From contig JAKFYH010000025.1 of NCBI GenBank assembly GCA_021730945.1, forward strand, positions 46,619 through 110,618: DNA of 64,000 nt. The letters are read 5' to 3'. The notes beneath the pieces were generated by a model, which saw only the letters and a list, made by a program, of their open reading frames with translations, searched no databases and had not been told where the DNA came from. The DNA is from Acidobacteriota bacterium (lineage in GTDB: Bacteria > Acidobacteriota > Vicinamibacteria > Vicinamibacterales > UBA2999). Shown here in pieces: positions 1-8,700 of the stretch. The position numbers and the translations under genes are program-made. Within the stretch, counting starts at the first letter, position 1; each line of letters begins with the position of its first letter.

Positions 1-359
1 TTCTGCGTGGGAACGTGATCGGCGAACAGCATGGAGCCCGCCGTCGTGCGGATGCCGGCGGTTTCGAACAGGTCCTTGTGCGCGATGGGAATGCCGCTCA
101 ACGCGCCCGCCTCCACCCGCCTGGCATCGTCTCGCGCGTGAGCGGCGGTCACGGTGATGAAGGCCTTGAGATCGGGGTTAAGCGCGTCGATGCGCGCCAG
201 ATAGGCGGTGGTCAGTTCCAAGGCGGTGAACTCGCGGGCGGCCAGTCGGACTCGGGCCTGCGCGATGGTGAGCAACGTCAAGTCGCCCGGTGGCGCGGCC
301 GGTTGGCGGCTCGCCCACGGTGTGGCCAACAACGCTGCAATCAGCTCCCGCCGGGTCAT
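1..359 (-). CDS. Amidase family protein, N-terminal part (cut by window edge)
   Basis: Amidase-signature enzyme that would hydrolyse a carboxamide. Only the first 119 residues lie in the window; the reading frame runs off the left edge. The start codon is ATG at 359 on the minus strand. Residues 2-16 have a twin-arginine followed by a hydrophobic stretch (TRRELIAALLATPWAS), which may be a Tat signal, so the enzyme may be periplasmic. Residues 85-110 contain GIPIAHKDLFETAGIRTTAG, the conserved block that carries the catalytic Lys of the Ser-Ser-Lys triad (K95 here). The Gly/Ser-rich nucleophile block would lie outside the window. It is divergent from the S9 peptidase, with 41 bp between the starts. 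Family assignment is strong, the substrate is unknown, and GatA itself is unlikely given the export signal. Confidence 0.85.
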   Translation of the reverse strand, partial: MTRRELIAALLATPWASRQPAAPPGDLTLLTIAQARVRLAAREFTALELTTAYLARIDALNPDLKAFITVTAAHARDDARRVEAGALSGIPIAHKDLFETAGIRTTAGSMLFADHVPTQ

Positions 360-400
360 CGCCGGAGATTGTAAAGGGGGCAGGCACCGAAAATGCGAAA

Positions 401-2287
401 ATGACGCAGGAACTGCGTACTTTGACAAAATCCACTGCTCCCTACGGCGCCTGGCCGTCGCCCCTCACCGCCGCTCGCGTCACCGCCGGCGCCTTGCGTC
501 TCGATCACATTCAACTGGATGGCGACGATGTGTATTGGGTGGAGGGACGGGCGTCGGAGGCCGGCCGATCGGTGATCGTGAAGTGCGCGCCGAACGGGGT
601 GATCAGCGACGTGACGCCGGCGCCGTTCAACGCCCGCACCCGCGTGCACGAGTATGGCGGCGCCGCCTACACCGTCGATCGCGGCATCGTCTACTTCTCG
701 AACTTTGCCGATCAGCGGGTCTATCGCCAGTCGGCCGGCCACGCGCCGGTGCCGATCACCCCCGAAGGCTGCTTTTATGCCGACTTCCGGGTGGACCGGA
801 CCCGCCATCGCCTGATCAGCGTGCGCGAAGACCACACCGGCGCGGGCGAAGCGGTGAACACGATCGTGGCAATTGGCGACGCCGAGTTGGTGCTGGCCAC
901 TGGCGCCGATTTCTACTCCGATCCGATCATCAGTCCTGACGGCGCGACGCTGGCGTGGCTGCAGTGGCATCATCCCAACCTGCCGTGGGACGGCACCGAG
1001 TTGTGTTGTGCGCCCTTCAACGCCGACGGCACGCTGGGCGAGATAGTGATTGTGGCCGGCGGAGCGGCCGAGTCAATTTTCCAGCCGGAATGGTCGCCCG
1101 ACGGCGCGCTGTATTTTGTGTCCGATCGATCGGGTTGGTGGAATCTCTATCGCGCTGACGCCGGCGCGATTGACAGCGTGCATGCAATGGCTGCTGAGTT
1201 CGGCAAGCCGCAGTGGACCTTCAGCATGGTCACCTACGCGTTTGTCGATGCCGGCCGGATTGCCGCCACCTACACCGAGGACGGACGGTGGCGGCTGGCG
1301 CTGATTGACACGGCGGCGAAGACCTTCACGCCGGTCGCGCTGTCAGTCGAGCCGCTCGAATCGATCCGCGCGAACGCGTCGCTCGTCTATTTCATTGGCG
1401 GTTCGCCCACTGAGCCGATGTCGATTACCCGGTTGGCGCTGGCCGACGGCTCGACGACGAACCTGCGCTCGGCGTCGGCCGAACGGATCGATCCGGCCTG
1501 GATCTCGGTGCCCGAGGCGGTGACCTACATTGCGGCCGGTCGCGACGTGCACGCGTTCTACTATCCGCCGGCCAACCCGGAGGTGGCGGCGCCGGCCGGC
1601 GACTTGCCGCCGCTGCTGGTGCTGACGCACGGCGGACCGACCGGCGCGACGCTCGATGTGCTCGATCCCAAGTGCCAGTTCTGGACCAGCCGCGGCTTTG
1701 CCGTGCTTGACGTGAACTACAGCGGCAGCACCGGCTATGGCCGCGCCTATCGCGAGCGCCTGAACGGCCAGTGGGGCATTGCCGATGTCGAGGATGCCGT
1801 GGGCGGCGCGCGGGCGATGGTGGCGGCCGGCAAGGCCGATCCGGCGCGGCTGATCATCCGCGGCGGCAGCGCCGGCGGCTACACCACGCTGGCGGCGTTG
1901 ACCTTTCACGACACCTTCAAGGCCGGCGCCAGCTACTACGGCATTTGCGACCTTGAAGTGCTGCAGCAGGACACCCACAAGTTCGAATCGCGCTACAACG
2001 AGTCGCTGATCGGGCCGTATCCGGCGGCGCGCGACGTCTATTTCGCGCGCTCACCGATCCATTTCACCGATCGGTTGTCGTGTCCGATCATCCTGTTCCA
2101 GGGGCTCGACGACAAGGTGGTGCCGCCCAACCAGTCGGCGATGATGGCCGACGCCCTGCGCCAGAAGGGGCTGAAGGTGCAGTATGTGACCTTCGCCGGC
2201 GAGCAGCACGGCTTCCGCAAGGCCGAGAACATCATCCGCGCCCTCGACGAGGAGCTGGCCTTCTACCGCGACGTGTTCGCCATCTGA
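401..2287 (+). CDS. S9 family (prolyl oligopeptidase-type) peptidase
   Basis: Serine peptidase of the S9 prolyl oligopeptidase/acylaminoacyl peptidase clan, 628 residues. The N-terminal two thirds look like a beta-propeller with WSPDG-type blade motifs, for example near residue 230. The C-terminal alpha/beta hydrolase domain begins near residue 400 with the LVLTHGGPTG oxyanion-hole block. The catalytic Ser is S490 in GGSAGGY, Asp is D571 in LDDKVVPPNQ and His is H603 in GEQHGF, so the triad is complete. No signal peptide is visible, so the enzyme is probably cytoplasmic. The frame is open upstream to 290, but ATG 401 is preferred because the family starts near here and an upstream start would run into the divergent amidase gene. 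A single-gene unit is likely. Confidence 0.88.
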   Translation: MTQELRTLTKSTAPYGAWPSPLTAARVTAGALRLDHIQLDGDDVYWVEGRASEAGRSVIVKCAPNGVISDVTPAPFNARTRVHEYGGAAYTVDRGIVYFSNFADQRVYRQSAGHAPVPITPEGCFYADFRVDRTRHRLISVREDHTGAGEAVNTIVAIGDAELVLATGADFYSDPIISPDGATLAWLQWHHPNLPWDGTELCCAPFNADGTLGEIVIVAGGAAESIFQPEWSPDGALYFVSDRSGWWNLYRADAGAIDSVHAMAAEFGKPQWTFSMVTYAFVDAGRIAATYTEDGRWRLALIDTAAKTFTPVALSVEPLESIRANASLVYFIGGSPTEPMSITRLALADGSTTNLRSASAERIDPAWISVPEAVTYIAAGRDVHAFYYPPANPEVAAPAGDLPPLLVLTHGGPTGATLDVLDPKCQFWTSRGFAVLDVNYSGSTGYGRAYRERLNGQWGIADVEDAVGGARAMVAAGKADPARLIIRGGSAGGYTTLAALTFHDTFKAGASYYGICDLEVLQQDTHKFESRYNESLIGPYPAARDVYFARSPIHFTDRLSCPIILFQGLDDKVVPPNQSAMMADALRQKGLKVQYVTFAGEQHGFRKAENIIRALDEELAFYRDVFAI

Positions 2288-2320
2288 GCCGACGGCCAGA
2301 TTTTCGCGCGGTTTGGCAAT

Positions 2321-2352
2321 TATATTACTATATGGTTATATAGCGATATATA
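2321..2352. promoter_or_regulatory. AT-rich palindromic operator candidate for the ArsR regulator
   Basis: A 32-bp stretch of almost pure A/T sits in otherwise GC-rich DNA, directly upstream of the tauE/persulfide/arsR operon. Its core is the inverted repeat CTATAT-GGTT-ATATAG at 2328-2343, with further alternating TA on both flanks. Known sulfide-responsive ArsR regulators such as BigR bind AT-rich imperfect palindromes in front of similar operons. Assigning it to the ArsR protein encoded at 4609 is inference from position and symmetry. It may also contain the -10 region. Confidence 0.55.
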
Positions 2353-2387
2353 TGAAGTCCATTCGGCTGCCATACAATCGCAGTGCC

Positions 2388-2453
2388 ATGACCTGCGACA
2401 CCGACCTCATCGTCCAGCGCTTCATCGCCCACGACAGCCGCGTGCGATCATGA
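2388..2453 (+). CDS. Possible 21-residue leader peptide before tauE
   Basis: A short frame with ATG at 2388 ends in TGA at 2451, overlapping the tauE ATG (2450) by an ATGA junction, the arrangement used for translational coupling. The peptide contains one Cys (residue 3) and is hydrophilic and charged, with no membrane segment. No clear Shine-Dalgarno was found in front of it. It may be a coupling leader, or simply an open frame created by the overlap. No homologue is recognised. Confidence 0.3.
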   Translation: MTCDTDLIVQRFIAHDSRVRS

Positions 2454-3184
2454 CCCTCACGGCCGCGGCCCTGGCAACGGCGATGGGCCTGGTTATGGGC
2501 ATGCTGGGTGGTGGCGGGTCGATTATCGCCGTGCCAGCGCTGACCATCTTCCTGCAGTTCCCGGCGAAGGAAGCGGTGGTGATCAGCCTGTCGGTGGTGG
2601 CGATTGCCGCGGCGGTCGGCGCGGTGGGCAATTTCGCGCGTGGCACGCTGCCCCTGGCCGCCGGGCTGATCGTGGGTGCGGCCGCCACCGCGGGCGCGGT
2701 GGTCGGCAGTTACATCGGCGCCGGCCTGGCTGATGCCACGCAGCTCCGGATCCTTGGAGTCGTGATGCTGGTGGCCGCGACGCTGATGCTTTGGCGTCCG
2801 GCGGCCGGCGCGGTGCCGGCGGCACGCAGGGCGGCGCCGGTGCTGCTGGCGATTGGGTTCCCGCTCGGCATTCTGACCGGATTGATTGGCGTCGGCGGCG
2901 GTTTCCTGATCGTGCCGGCCCTGGTCCTGGGGGCTGGCCTGCCCATGCGCGAGGCGGCGGGGGCCTCGCTGGTGGTGATCGCCATGGCCGCGGTGTCGGG
3001 TCTCGCCGGTTATGTCGGCCGCACGCCCCTGAACTTGCCGTTCATCGTCCCGTTTGCACTGGTGGCTGCCGGAGCGACGCTGGCCGGCGGCATGGTCGGC
3101 CATCGCCTGCCGCAGCGGCGGCTGCAACAGGTGTTTGCGGCAGTACTGGTGGTGCTCGCCTTGTGGGTCCTACTTCGTTCGTGA
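2450..3184 (+). CDS. Sulfite exporter TauE/SafE family membrane protein
   Basis: Inner-membrane protein of 244 residues, almost entirely hydrophobic, with seven or eight predicted helices. It has the family's two internal repeats, each marked by a glycine-rich loop: MLGGGGSIIAVPAL near residues 17-30 and IGVGGGFLIVPALV near residues 145-158. TauE/SafE proteins export sulfite, thiosulfate or related sulfur compounds. It is the first gene of an operon with the persulfide dioxygenase-rhodanese gene (16 bp downstream) and arsR, so its likely job is to expel the sulfite or thiosulfate made when persulfide is oxidised. BigR-type operons pair the same functions. Regulation by the ArsR protein through the upstream AT-rich palindrome is likely but unproven. 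Confidence 0.85.
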   Translation: MTLTAAALATAMGLVMGMLGGGGSIIAVPALTIFLQFPAKEAVVISLSVVAIAAAVGAVGNFARGTLPLAAGLIVGAAATAGAVVGSYIGAGLADATQLRILGVVMLVAATLMLWRPAAGAVPAARRAAPVLLAIGFPLGILTGLIGVGGGFLIVPALVLGAGLPMREAAGASLVVIAMAAVSGLAGYVGRTPLNLPFIVPFALVAAGATLAGGMVGHRLPQRRLQQVFAAVLVVLALWVLLRS

Positions 3185-3200
3185 TCTTCCAGGAGTCAAC

Positions 3201-4634
3201 ATGTTCGTCAAACGATTCTACGAACCGTCCATTGCGCAGGCGAGCTACCTGATTGGGTGCGTCGCCAACGGCGAAGCCATCGTGATCGACGCCAATCGCG
3301 ACGTGGATCAGTACATCGACGCGGCGGCGCAGGAGGGCTTGCGCATCACGCACGTGACCGAGACCCACATCCATGCCGACTATGTGTCGGGATCGCGGGA
3401 GCTGGCGAAGAAGACCGGTGCCACCCTGTTTCTGTCGGATGAGGGCGACGCCGACTGGAAGTACGCCTTCATCAGCGAAGGCAAGCCGCTTCATCACGGC
3501 GACCGCCTGCAGATCGGTAACATCGCGGTCGAGGCGCTCCACACACCCGGGCATACGCCGGAACATCTCTCGTTCCTGATCACGGACGGCGCCGCTGCCG
3601 ATCGGCCGATTGCCGCCGTCACCGGCGACTTCGTGTTCGTTGGCGATGTCGGCCGGCCCGACCTGCTCGAGCGCGCCGCCAACATCAAGGGGACGATGGA
3701 GGTGGGAGCGAAGACGTTGTGGAAGAGCCTGCAGGCATTCGCGAAGCACGAGGACTGGCTGCAGATTTGGCCGGGGCACGGCGCCGGGTCGGCGTGCGGC
3801 AAGGGTATCAGCGCCATTCCCTCGTCGACGCTCGGCTACGAGCGGCGCTTCAACTGGGCGTTCGGCGTGAAGACCGAGGCCGAGTTCGTGACGCGCGTGC
3901 TCGAGGGGCAGCCCGAACCGCCTGCCTATTTCGCCAACATGAAGCGGGTGAACAAGGCCGGACCGGCGCTACTTGGCGGCTTTCACGCGCCGCCGCGCCT
4001 CGCCGACGGCAAGCTGGCGGACGTATTGGAGGCCGGCGCGCTGGTCGTCGATACCCGTCCGGCCGATCAGTTTGCGGCGCAGCACGTGCCGGGGACCCTC
4101 AACATTCCACTGAACGGATCGTTCGTGTCGTGGGCGGGATGGCTGGTGGCGGCCGATGCCGATCTCTACCTGATCGTCGACGAGACGACCGCGGCCCGGC
4201 TGCCGGAGGTGGCGCGCCTGCTGGCCTTGATCGGGCTCGATCGGATCGCGGGTTGGATCAACACGTCGGCGGTCACGGCCAGCGAAGTCCTGCGCAGCAC
4301 GCCGCAGATGTCGGTCACCGAGCTGCAGGGGCGGCTGGCCGCCGGTGCGGTGACCGTGGTGGATGTGCGCGGTGCCAGCGAATGGGCGGGCGGGCACCTG
4401 CCGGGCGCGATGCACATTCCCCTGGGCTACCTGGCCGGACGTGGCCGCGATTTGCCGACCACCAAACCCATCGTGATGCAGTGCCAGGCCGGCGCGCGAT
4501 CGGCAATTGCCACGTCAGTGCTGCAGCGTCTCGGTGTGCCGGGCGTGATCAACCTGACCGGCGGCTATGCCGCCTGGGTGGCAGCAGGCCTGCCGGTGGA
4601 GGGCAGCCATGAGCAGCAAGCCGCTCACCCCTGA
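3201..4634 (+). CDS. Persulfide dioxygenase-pseudorhodanese-rhodanese fusion (CstB-like)
   Basis: A 477-residue cytoplasmic sulfur enzyme starting at ATG 3201 behind AGGAG. Residues 1-250 form a metallo-beta-lactamase-fold persulfide dioxygenase: THIHADY gives H56, PGHT gives H118 and TGDF gives D143, matching the three iron ligands of ETHE1-type enzymes, and GRPD at 151-154 is the usual sulfur-substrate motif. Residues 265-355 are rhodanese-like but have no Cys at the active-site position (a pseudorhodanese). Residues 370-467 are a second rhodanese with C428 in QCQAGARS. This order matches staphylococcal CstB, which oxidises persulfides and delivers sulfur as thiosulfate. The regulator here is ArsR-type rather than CstR. 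The 3' end overlaps the arsR start by 26 bp. Confidence 0.88.
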   Translation: MFVKRFYEPSIAQASYLIGCVANGEAIVIDANRDVDQYIDAAAQEGLRITHVTETHIHADYVSGSRELAKKTGATLFLSDEGDADWKYAFISEGKPLHHGDRLQIGNIAVEALHTPGHTPEHLSFLITDGAAADRPIAAVTGDFVFVGDVGRPDLLERAANIKGTMEVGAKTLWKSLQAFAKHEDWLQIWPGHGAGSACGKGISAIPSSTLGYERRFNWAFGVKTEAEFVTRVLEGQPEPPAYFANMKRVNKAGPALLGGFHAPPRLADGKLADVLEAGALVVDTRPADQFAAQHVPGTLNIPLNGSFVSWAGWLVAADADLYLIVDETTAARLPEVARLLALIGLDRIAGWINTSAVTASEVLRSTPQMSVTELQGRLAAGAVTVVDVRGASEWAGGHLPGAMHIPLGYLAGRGRDLPTTKPIVMQCQAGARSAIATSVLQRLGVPGVINLTGGYAAWVAAGLPVEGSHEQQAAHP

Positions 4635-4938
4635 GACCATCCGCGAAGTCGCTCTGCGGTTCAAGGTACTGGCCGAGCCCGCGCGGCTGCTGGTGCTCAA
4701 CGTGCTGCGCGAAGGTCCGCTGAATGTCGGCGAGCTGATCGAGGAGACGGGGTTGAACCAGGCGAATTTGTCGAAGCACCTGCAGTTGCTGCACGCCGGC
4801 GGGTTCGTGTCGCGTCAGCGCGACGGTCTGTATGTGGTCTACGAGCTGTCCGAGGCGAGCGTGTTTGCCTTGTGCGACATCATGTGCGGCCAACTGCAGC
4901 GGCAGGCCACTGCCCACGCCCGGCGGCTGCGCCGCTGA
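4609..4938 (+). CDS. ArsR family regulator, probable persulfide sensor
   Basis: Winged-helix repressor of 109 residues; ATG 4609 lies inside the end of the preceding gene behind a GGAGGG ribosome site, so it is translationally coupled. Residues 15-82 are a typical ArsR helix-turn-helix and wing (FKVLAEPARL, NQANLSKHLQLL, GLYVVYEL). The only cysteines are C89 and C93 (CDIMC) in the last helix. BigR/SqrR sensors instead use one Cys in the helix before the recognition helix and one near the C-terminus, so here a C-x3-C pair within one helix would have to do the sensing, or a metal may be bound. Autoregulation through the 2321-2352 palindrome is the simplest model. Confidence 0.85.
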   Translation: MSSKPLTPETIREVALRFKVLAEPARLLVLNVLREGPLNVGELIEETGLNQANLSKHLQLLHAGGFVSRQRDGLYVVYELSEASVFALCDIMCGQLQRQATAHARRLRR

Positions 4939-4943
4939 CGCGA

Positions 4944-5023
4944 CGGTGTCAGACACCGTTACAAAATTTGCCAGCTATGGGACACTCTGAGCGTGGCAAA
5001 TCCTGTAACAGTGTCTGACACCG
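4944..5023. repeat. REP-like long inverted repeat (30-bp arms)
   Basis: Two 30-bp arms, 4944-4973 and 4994-5023, are inverted copies matching at 27 of 30 positions, with a 20-bp loop. Each arm begins with its own small palindrome, GTGTC-N-GACAC (4946-4956 and 5012-5022). The result is a nested structure resembling the REP/BIME elements mobilised by RAYT transposases; no transposase is in the window. It separates arsR from the next gene and could terminate arsR transcription. It ends one base before the start codon at 5025, leaving no room for an ordinary Shine-Dalgarno outside the repeat. A partial copy of the motif (CACAGTGTCTGA) appears near 56520. Confidence 0.75.
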
Positions 5024-5024
5024 T

Positions 5025-5693
5025 ATGAAAAAGATTCTGGGCGGCTGCCTGATCGTGTTCGTGATCGCGCTGGTGGGACTCGGCGTGGCCGGATTCTATG
5101 CCTATCGCGCCGCCAGGCCGATGATCGACAGCGCCGCGGACTACGTGGCGAAGGCTCGCGAGCTGGCCAAGCTCAGCGACGAGGTGAGGAACCAGTCGCC
5201 CTACGCGCCGCCGGCCGACAGCCGGCTTACTGCCGCGCAGCTCGATCGATTCCTGGCCGTGCAGACGCGCGTGCGGTCGGAGCTCGGTGATCGCTGGACC
5301 GACTTCGAGAAGAAGTCCGAGACGCTCCGCAAGAAGGCCGACAGTACACAGTCCGAATGGACGCTCAACGACATTGGCGGCATCTTTTCCGACTTCACCA
5401 ACATCTATCTTGAGGCGCGCAAGGCCCACGTGAATGCGCTCAACGTCCACAAGTTCTCCGACGAGGAGTTCTCGTGGGTGCGGATGCGGGTCTATGAGGC
5501 TGCGGGCATGCAACTGGCCGGCAGCATCGACACCTCGGCCATCGAAGCCCTGGCCCGCGACAGCGCCGGGAAGGACGGCGTCGCCCTCCCGGCGATTCCG
5601 CGGCCGGATGTGCCGGAGGCCAATATCGCCCTGGTCAAGCCGCACGCGACCAAGCTCAAGGAGTGGTTGCCGATGGCCATGCTGGGGCTGTAG
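5025..5693 (+). CDS. Hypothetical membrane-anchored protein
   Basis: A 222-residue protein with an N-terminal MKK followed by a hydrophobic helix at residues 4-28, so it is probably anchored in the inner membrane with the rest outside. Residues 30-130 are charged and alpha-helical (SDEVRNQ, EKKSETLRKKADS), possibly coiled coil. A conserved-looking block, FSDEEFSWVRMRVYEAAG, lies near residues 143-160. No catalytic motif or known family is recognised. The start is fixed by the signal-like N-terminus, yet the inverted repeat abuts the ATG and no Shine-Dalgarno is visible, so expression may be weak or depend on the repeat. It is followed by about 100 bp without a gene. Confidence 0.7.
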   Translation: MKKILGGCLIVFVIALVGLGVAGFYAYRAARPMIDSAADYVAKARELAKLSDEVRNQSPYAPPADSRLTAAQLDRFLAVQTRVRSELGDRWTDFEKKSETLRKKADSTQSEWTLNDIGGIFSDFTNIYLEARKAHVNALNVHKFSDEEFSWVRMRVYEAAGMQLAGSIDTSAIEALARDSAGKDGVALPAIPRPDVPEANIALVKPHATKLKEWLPMAMLGL

Positions 5694-5792
5694 CAAGCTC
5701 CGGGAGTCGGGAGTCGATCTCGTCACTCTGCCGTAGTGCCAGCGTCACGATTCGTTCAACTCTGATTGCTACTGTCTCGTCGAGGAGAAACG

Positions 5793-8700
5793 ATGAGACG
5801 CGTATTGCTTGCACTAGCTGCCCTGATCTTGTTGGCCACGCCCGCCTGGGCGCAGTTTGAAACCGCCACGGTGGTCGGCGTGGTGAAGGACTCCACCGGC
5901 GCGGTCGTGCCCGCGGCGAAAGTCACGCTCACCAACACCCAGACCGGCGTAACCGCCGAACGCGCCAGCGATGACAACGGCGCCTACGAATTCTTCAACG
6001 TGCGCATTGGCGCCTACGTGATCACGGCCGAGAAGGCCGGTTTCTCGGTGGCGCTGGTCGACAACATCACCGTGACGGTCGGCGCCCGCCAGCGCGTGGA
6101 CCTCAGCATGGCGGTGGGCCAGTTGAGCGAGCGGATCGAGGTGAGCGCCCGGGCCGTGCTGCTGCAGACTGATTCCAGCGACCGCAGCCAGATCATCACC
6201 GCCGACCAGACCCGCGCCCTGCCGCTGAACGGCCGCGAGTACTCCTCGCTGACCTTGCTTTCGCCGGGAGCGCGGCAGTCGGCGATCGGCTCGTCGCGCG
6301 AGGGTTCGTTCAACATCAACGGCCTGCGTTCGACCTTCAACAACTTCCTGATCGATGGCGTCGACAACAATGCCTACGGCACCAGCAACCAGGGCTACTC
6401 GAACCAGGTGATGCAGCCGGCGCCCGACGCGGTCGGGGAGATCAAGGTGGTCACCAACAACATGAGTGCCGAGTATGGCCGGTCGGCGGGCGCCACCGTC
6501 AATGTCGCCTACGCCAGCGGCACCAACGCCCTTCACGGCTCGGCCTGGGAGTTTGCGCGCCGCACCGAGTTCAATGCCACCGGCGCGTTCCGTCCGGCCA
6601 ACGGCATCAAGCCGGCGTTCGACCGCGACCAGTACGGCGGCGTCCTGGGCGGGCCGCTTGTGAGGAACAAGGTGTTCTTCTTCTCGGACTTCGAGCGGCT
6701 GACGCAGACCCGCGGCGGCAACGTCTTCACGTCACTGCCGACCGTGGCCCAGCGCCAGGGCATCCTGGCCGTCGACGTGCGCAATCCGCTGACCGGCGAG
6801 GTGTATCCGGCGGGCACGCCCATTCCCATGAGCGCGTTCGCGCGCAAGGTATTGAACGACCTGCCGGCGCCGATCAACTCCGGCACCGCCAACAACTTCA
6901 TGGTGCTGGCCAATCAGACCAACGACACGCCGAAGGCGGGCGGCAAGATCGACCTGCAGCTGAACCCGCGGCTGTCGGCGTTTGTCCGGGTGGGCTGGCG
7001 CGACGTCGACATCTTCGACACGCCCTCGATTCCCGGAGCTTCGGGCGGCGGCGGCAATTCGCGGACCTACGTTCGCAACCAGCAGGCCTCGGGTGGCGTC
7101 ACCTATCAACCGGGGGGAACCTCGCTGCTGGAGGTTCGCCTGGGCTGGTCCAGCACCGAGGCCGGCAAGGATCCCAACGCGATCGTCAACGGCGAGCCTG
7201 GCGCGCTCGAGGCCTACGGCATCAGTGGCCTGCCCACCGACCCGCGCGTGTCGGGCGGACTGATGACGCAGCAGATTACCGGGTTCTCCGAGTTGGGCCG
7301 CCAGGCGACCAATCCGCAGTGGCAGTACCCCACCGTGCTCAATCCCAAGGTCAACTACTCGTGGCTGAGCGGCCGGCACTCGCTCAAGACTGGCTACGAG
7401 TTCCAGAACATCAAGACCCAGGTGCAGGACGTGAACCCGCTGTACGGGCGAGACACTTACGCCGGCCAGTTCTCGCGTCCGGCCGGTGCCGCCTCTAACA
7501 ACCTCTACAACCTCGGCGACTTCATGCTCGGTCTGCGTTCGACCTACGCGCTCAGCAATATCCTGGTTGCCGATCTGGTGCAGAACATGCACTTCCTCTA
7601 CCTCCAGGACGATTGGCGCGTGAACGATCGGCTGACGCTGAACGCCGGCCTGCGCTACGAGTACGCCACACCGTGGGTGGAGGAACACAACGTGCTTTCG
7701 AACTTCGATCCGGCAACCGGGACGATGGTGCTGGCGAAGGACGGCTCGCTGAAAGAGCGGTCGACCATCGATCCCGATCGCAATAATTTCGGGCCCCGTC
7801 TCGGCCTGGCCTACACGCTGGCGCCGCGGACGGTGCTCCGCGGCGGCTACGGCGTGAGCTACGTGCACTTTCACCGCGCCGGGGGCGGCAACGTGCTGCC
7901 GATCAACGGCCCGCAAGTGATTAACGCGGTGGTGGTGCAGACCGCGACCCAGGCCGACTTCCGGACCACCCAGCAGGGCTACCCGGCCGACCTCACTAAC
8001 CCGTCGCGGTTCAATCCGCTGGCGGCCAACATCACCTACATGCCGGGCGACTATCGCTCGAGCCGGGTGCAAAGCTGGTTCGCGTCGGTGCAACGCGAGC
8101 TGTGGCAGGGGGCGCTACTCGACGTCGCGTATGTCGGCAATCGGGCAGACGGCCTCCTGCTCTTCGCCAACTACAACCAGGCGGCGCCCAACAACGCCAC
8201 CGGCACGCTGACCCTGCAGCAACGGCGGCCGATTCCGGAATTCGCCGATATTACCTACGCCTTCAACGGCGGCAGGTCGGCGTATCGCGCACTGCAGGCC
8301 AAGTTCAACTGGCGTATGGGCGGCAGCGTGTCAATTCTGAGTTCGCTGACGCTATCGCAATCGAAGGACAACGGTGCCGGCTCGCTCGAAAACAGCAACG
8401 GCAACTTCCCGGCGCCGCAGGATGCCACCAACCTCGACGCCGACTACGGCCTGTCGGCCTACCACCAGCCATATAACAGCACCACCAGCTTCATCATCGA
8501 CCTGCCATTTGGCCGCGATCGCAAGTACCTGGCCAACGCCCACCCGGTGGTCAACGCGCTGCTGGGCGGCTGGCAGATCGCTGGCATCAACACGGTGATT
8601 CCAGGCGAACAGGTGACGCTGACCTACACACCCACCGCGGCGCAGCAGGTGTCGGGCATCCAGCAGGACTTCCGCGGCGCGAACAACTATCGCCCGAATG

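Noticed and set aside
2336..3127. Minus-strand frame opposite tauE
   Set aside because: Gln/Arg/His-rich antisense of a membrane protein gene; the plus strand encodes clear TauE/SafE repeats.
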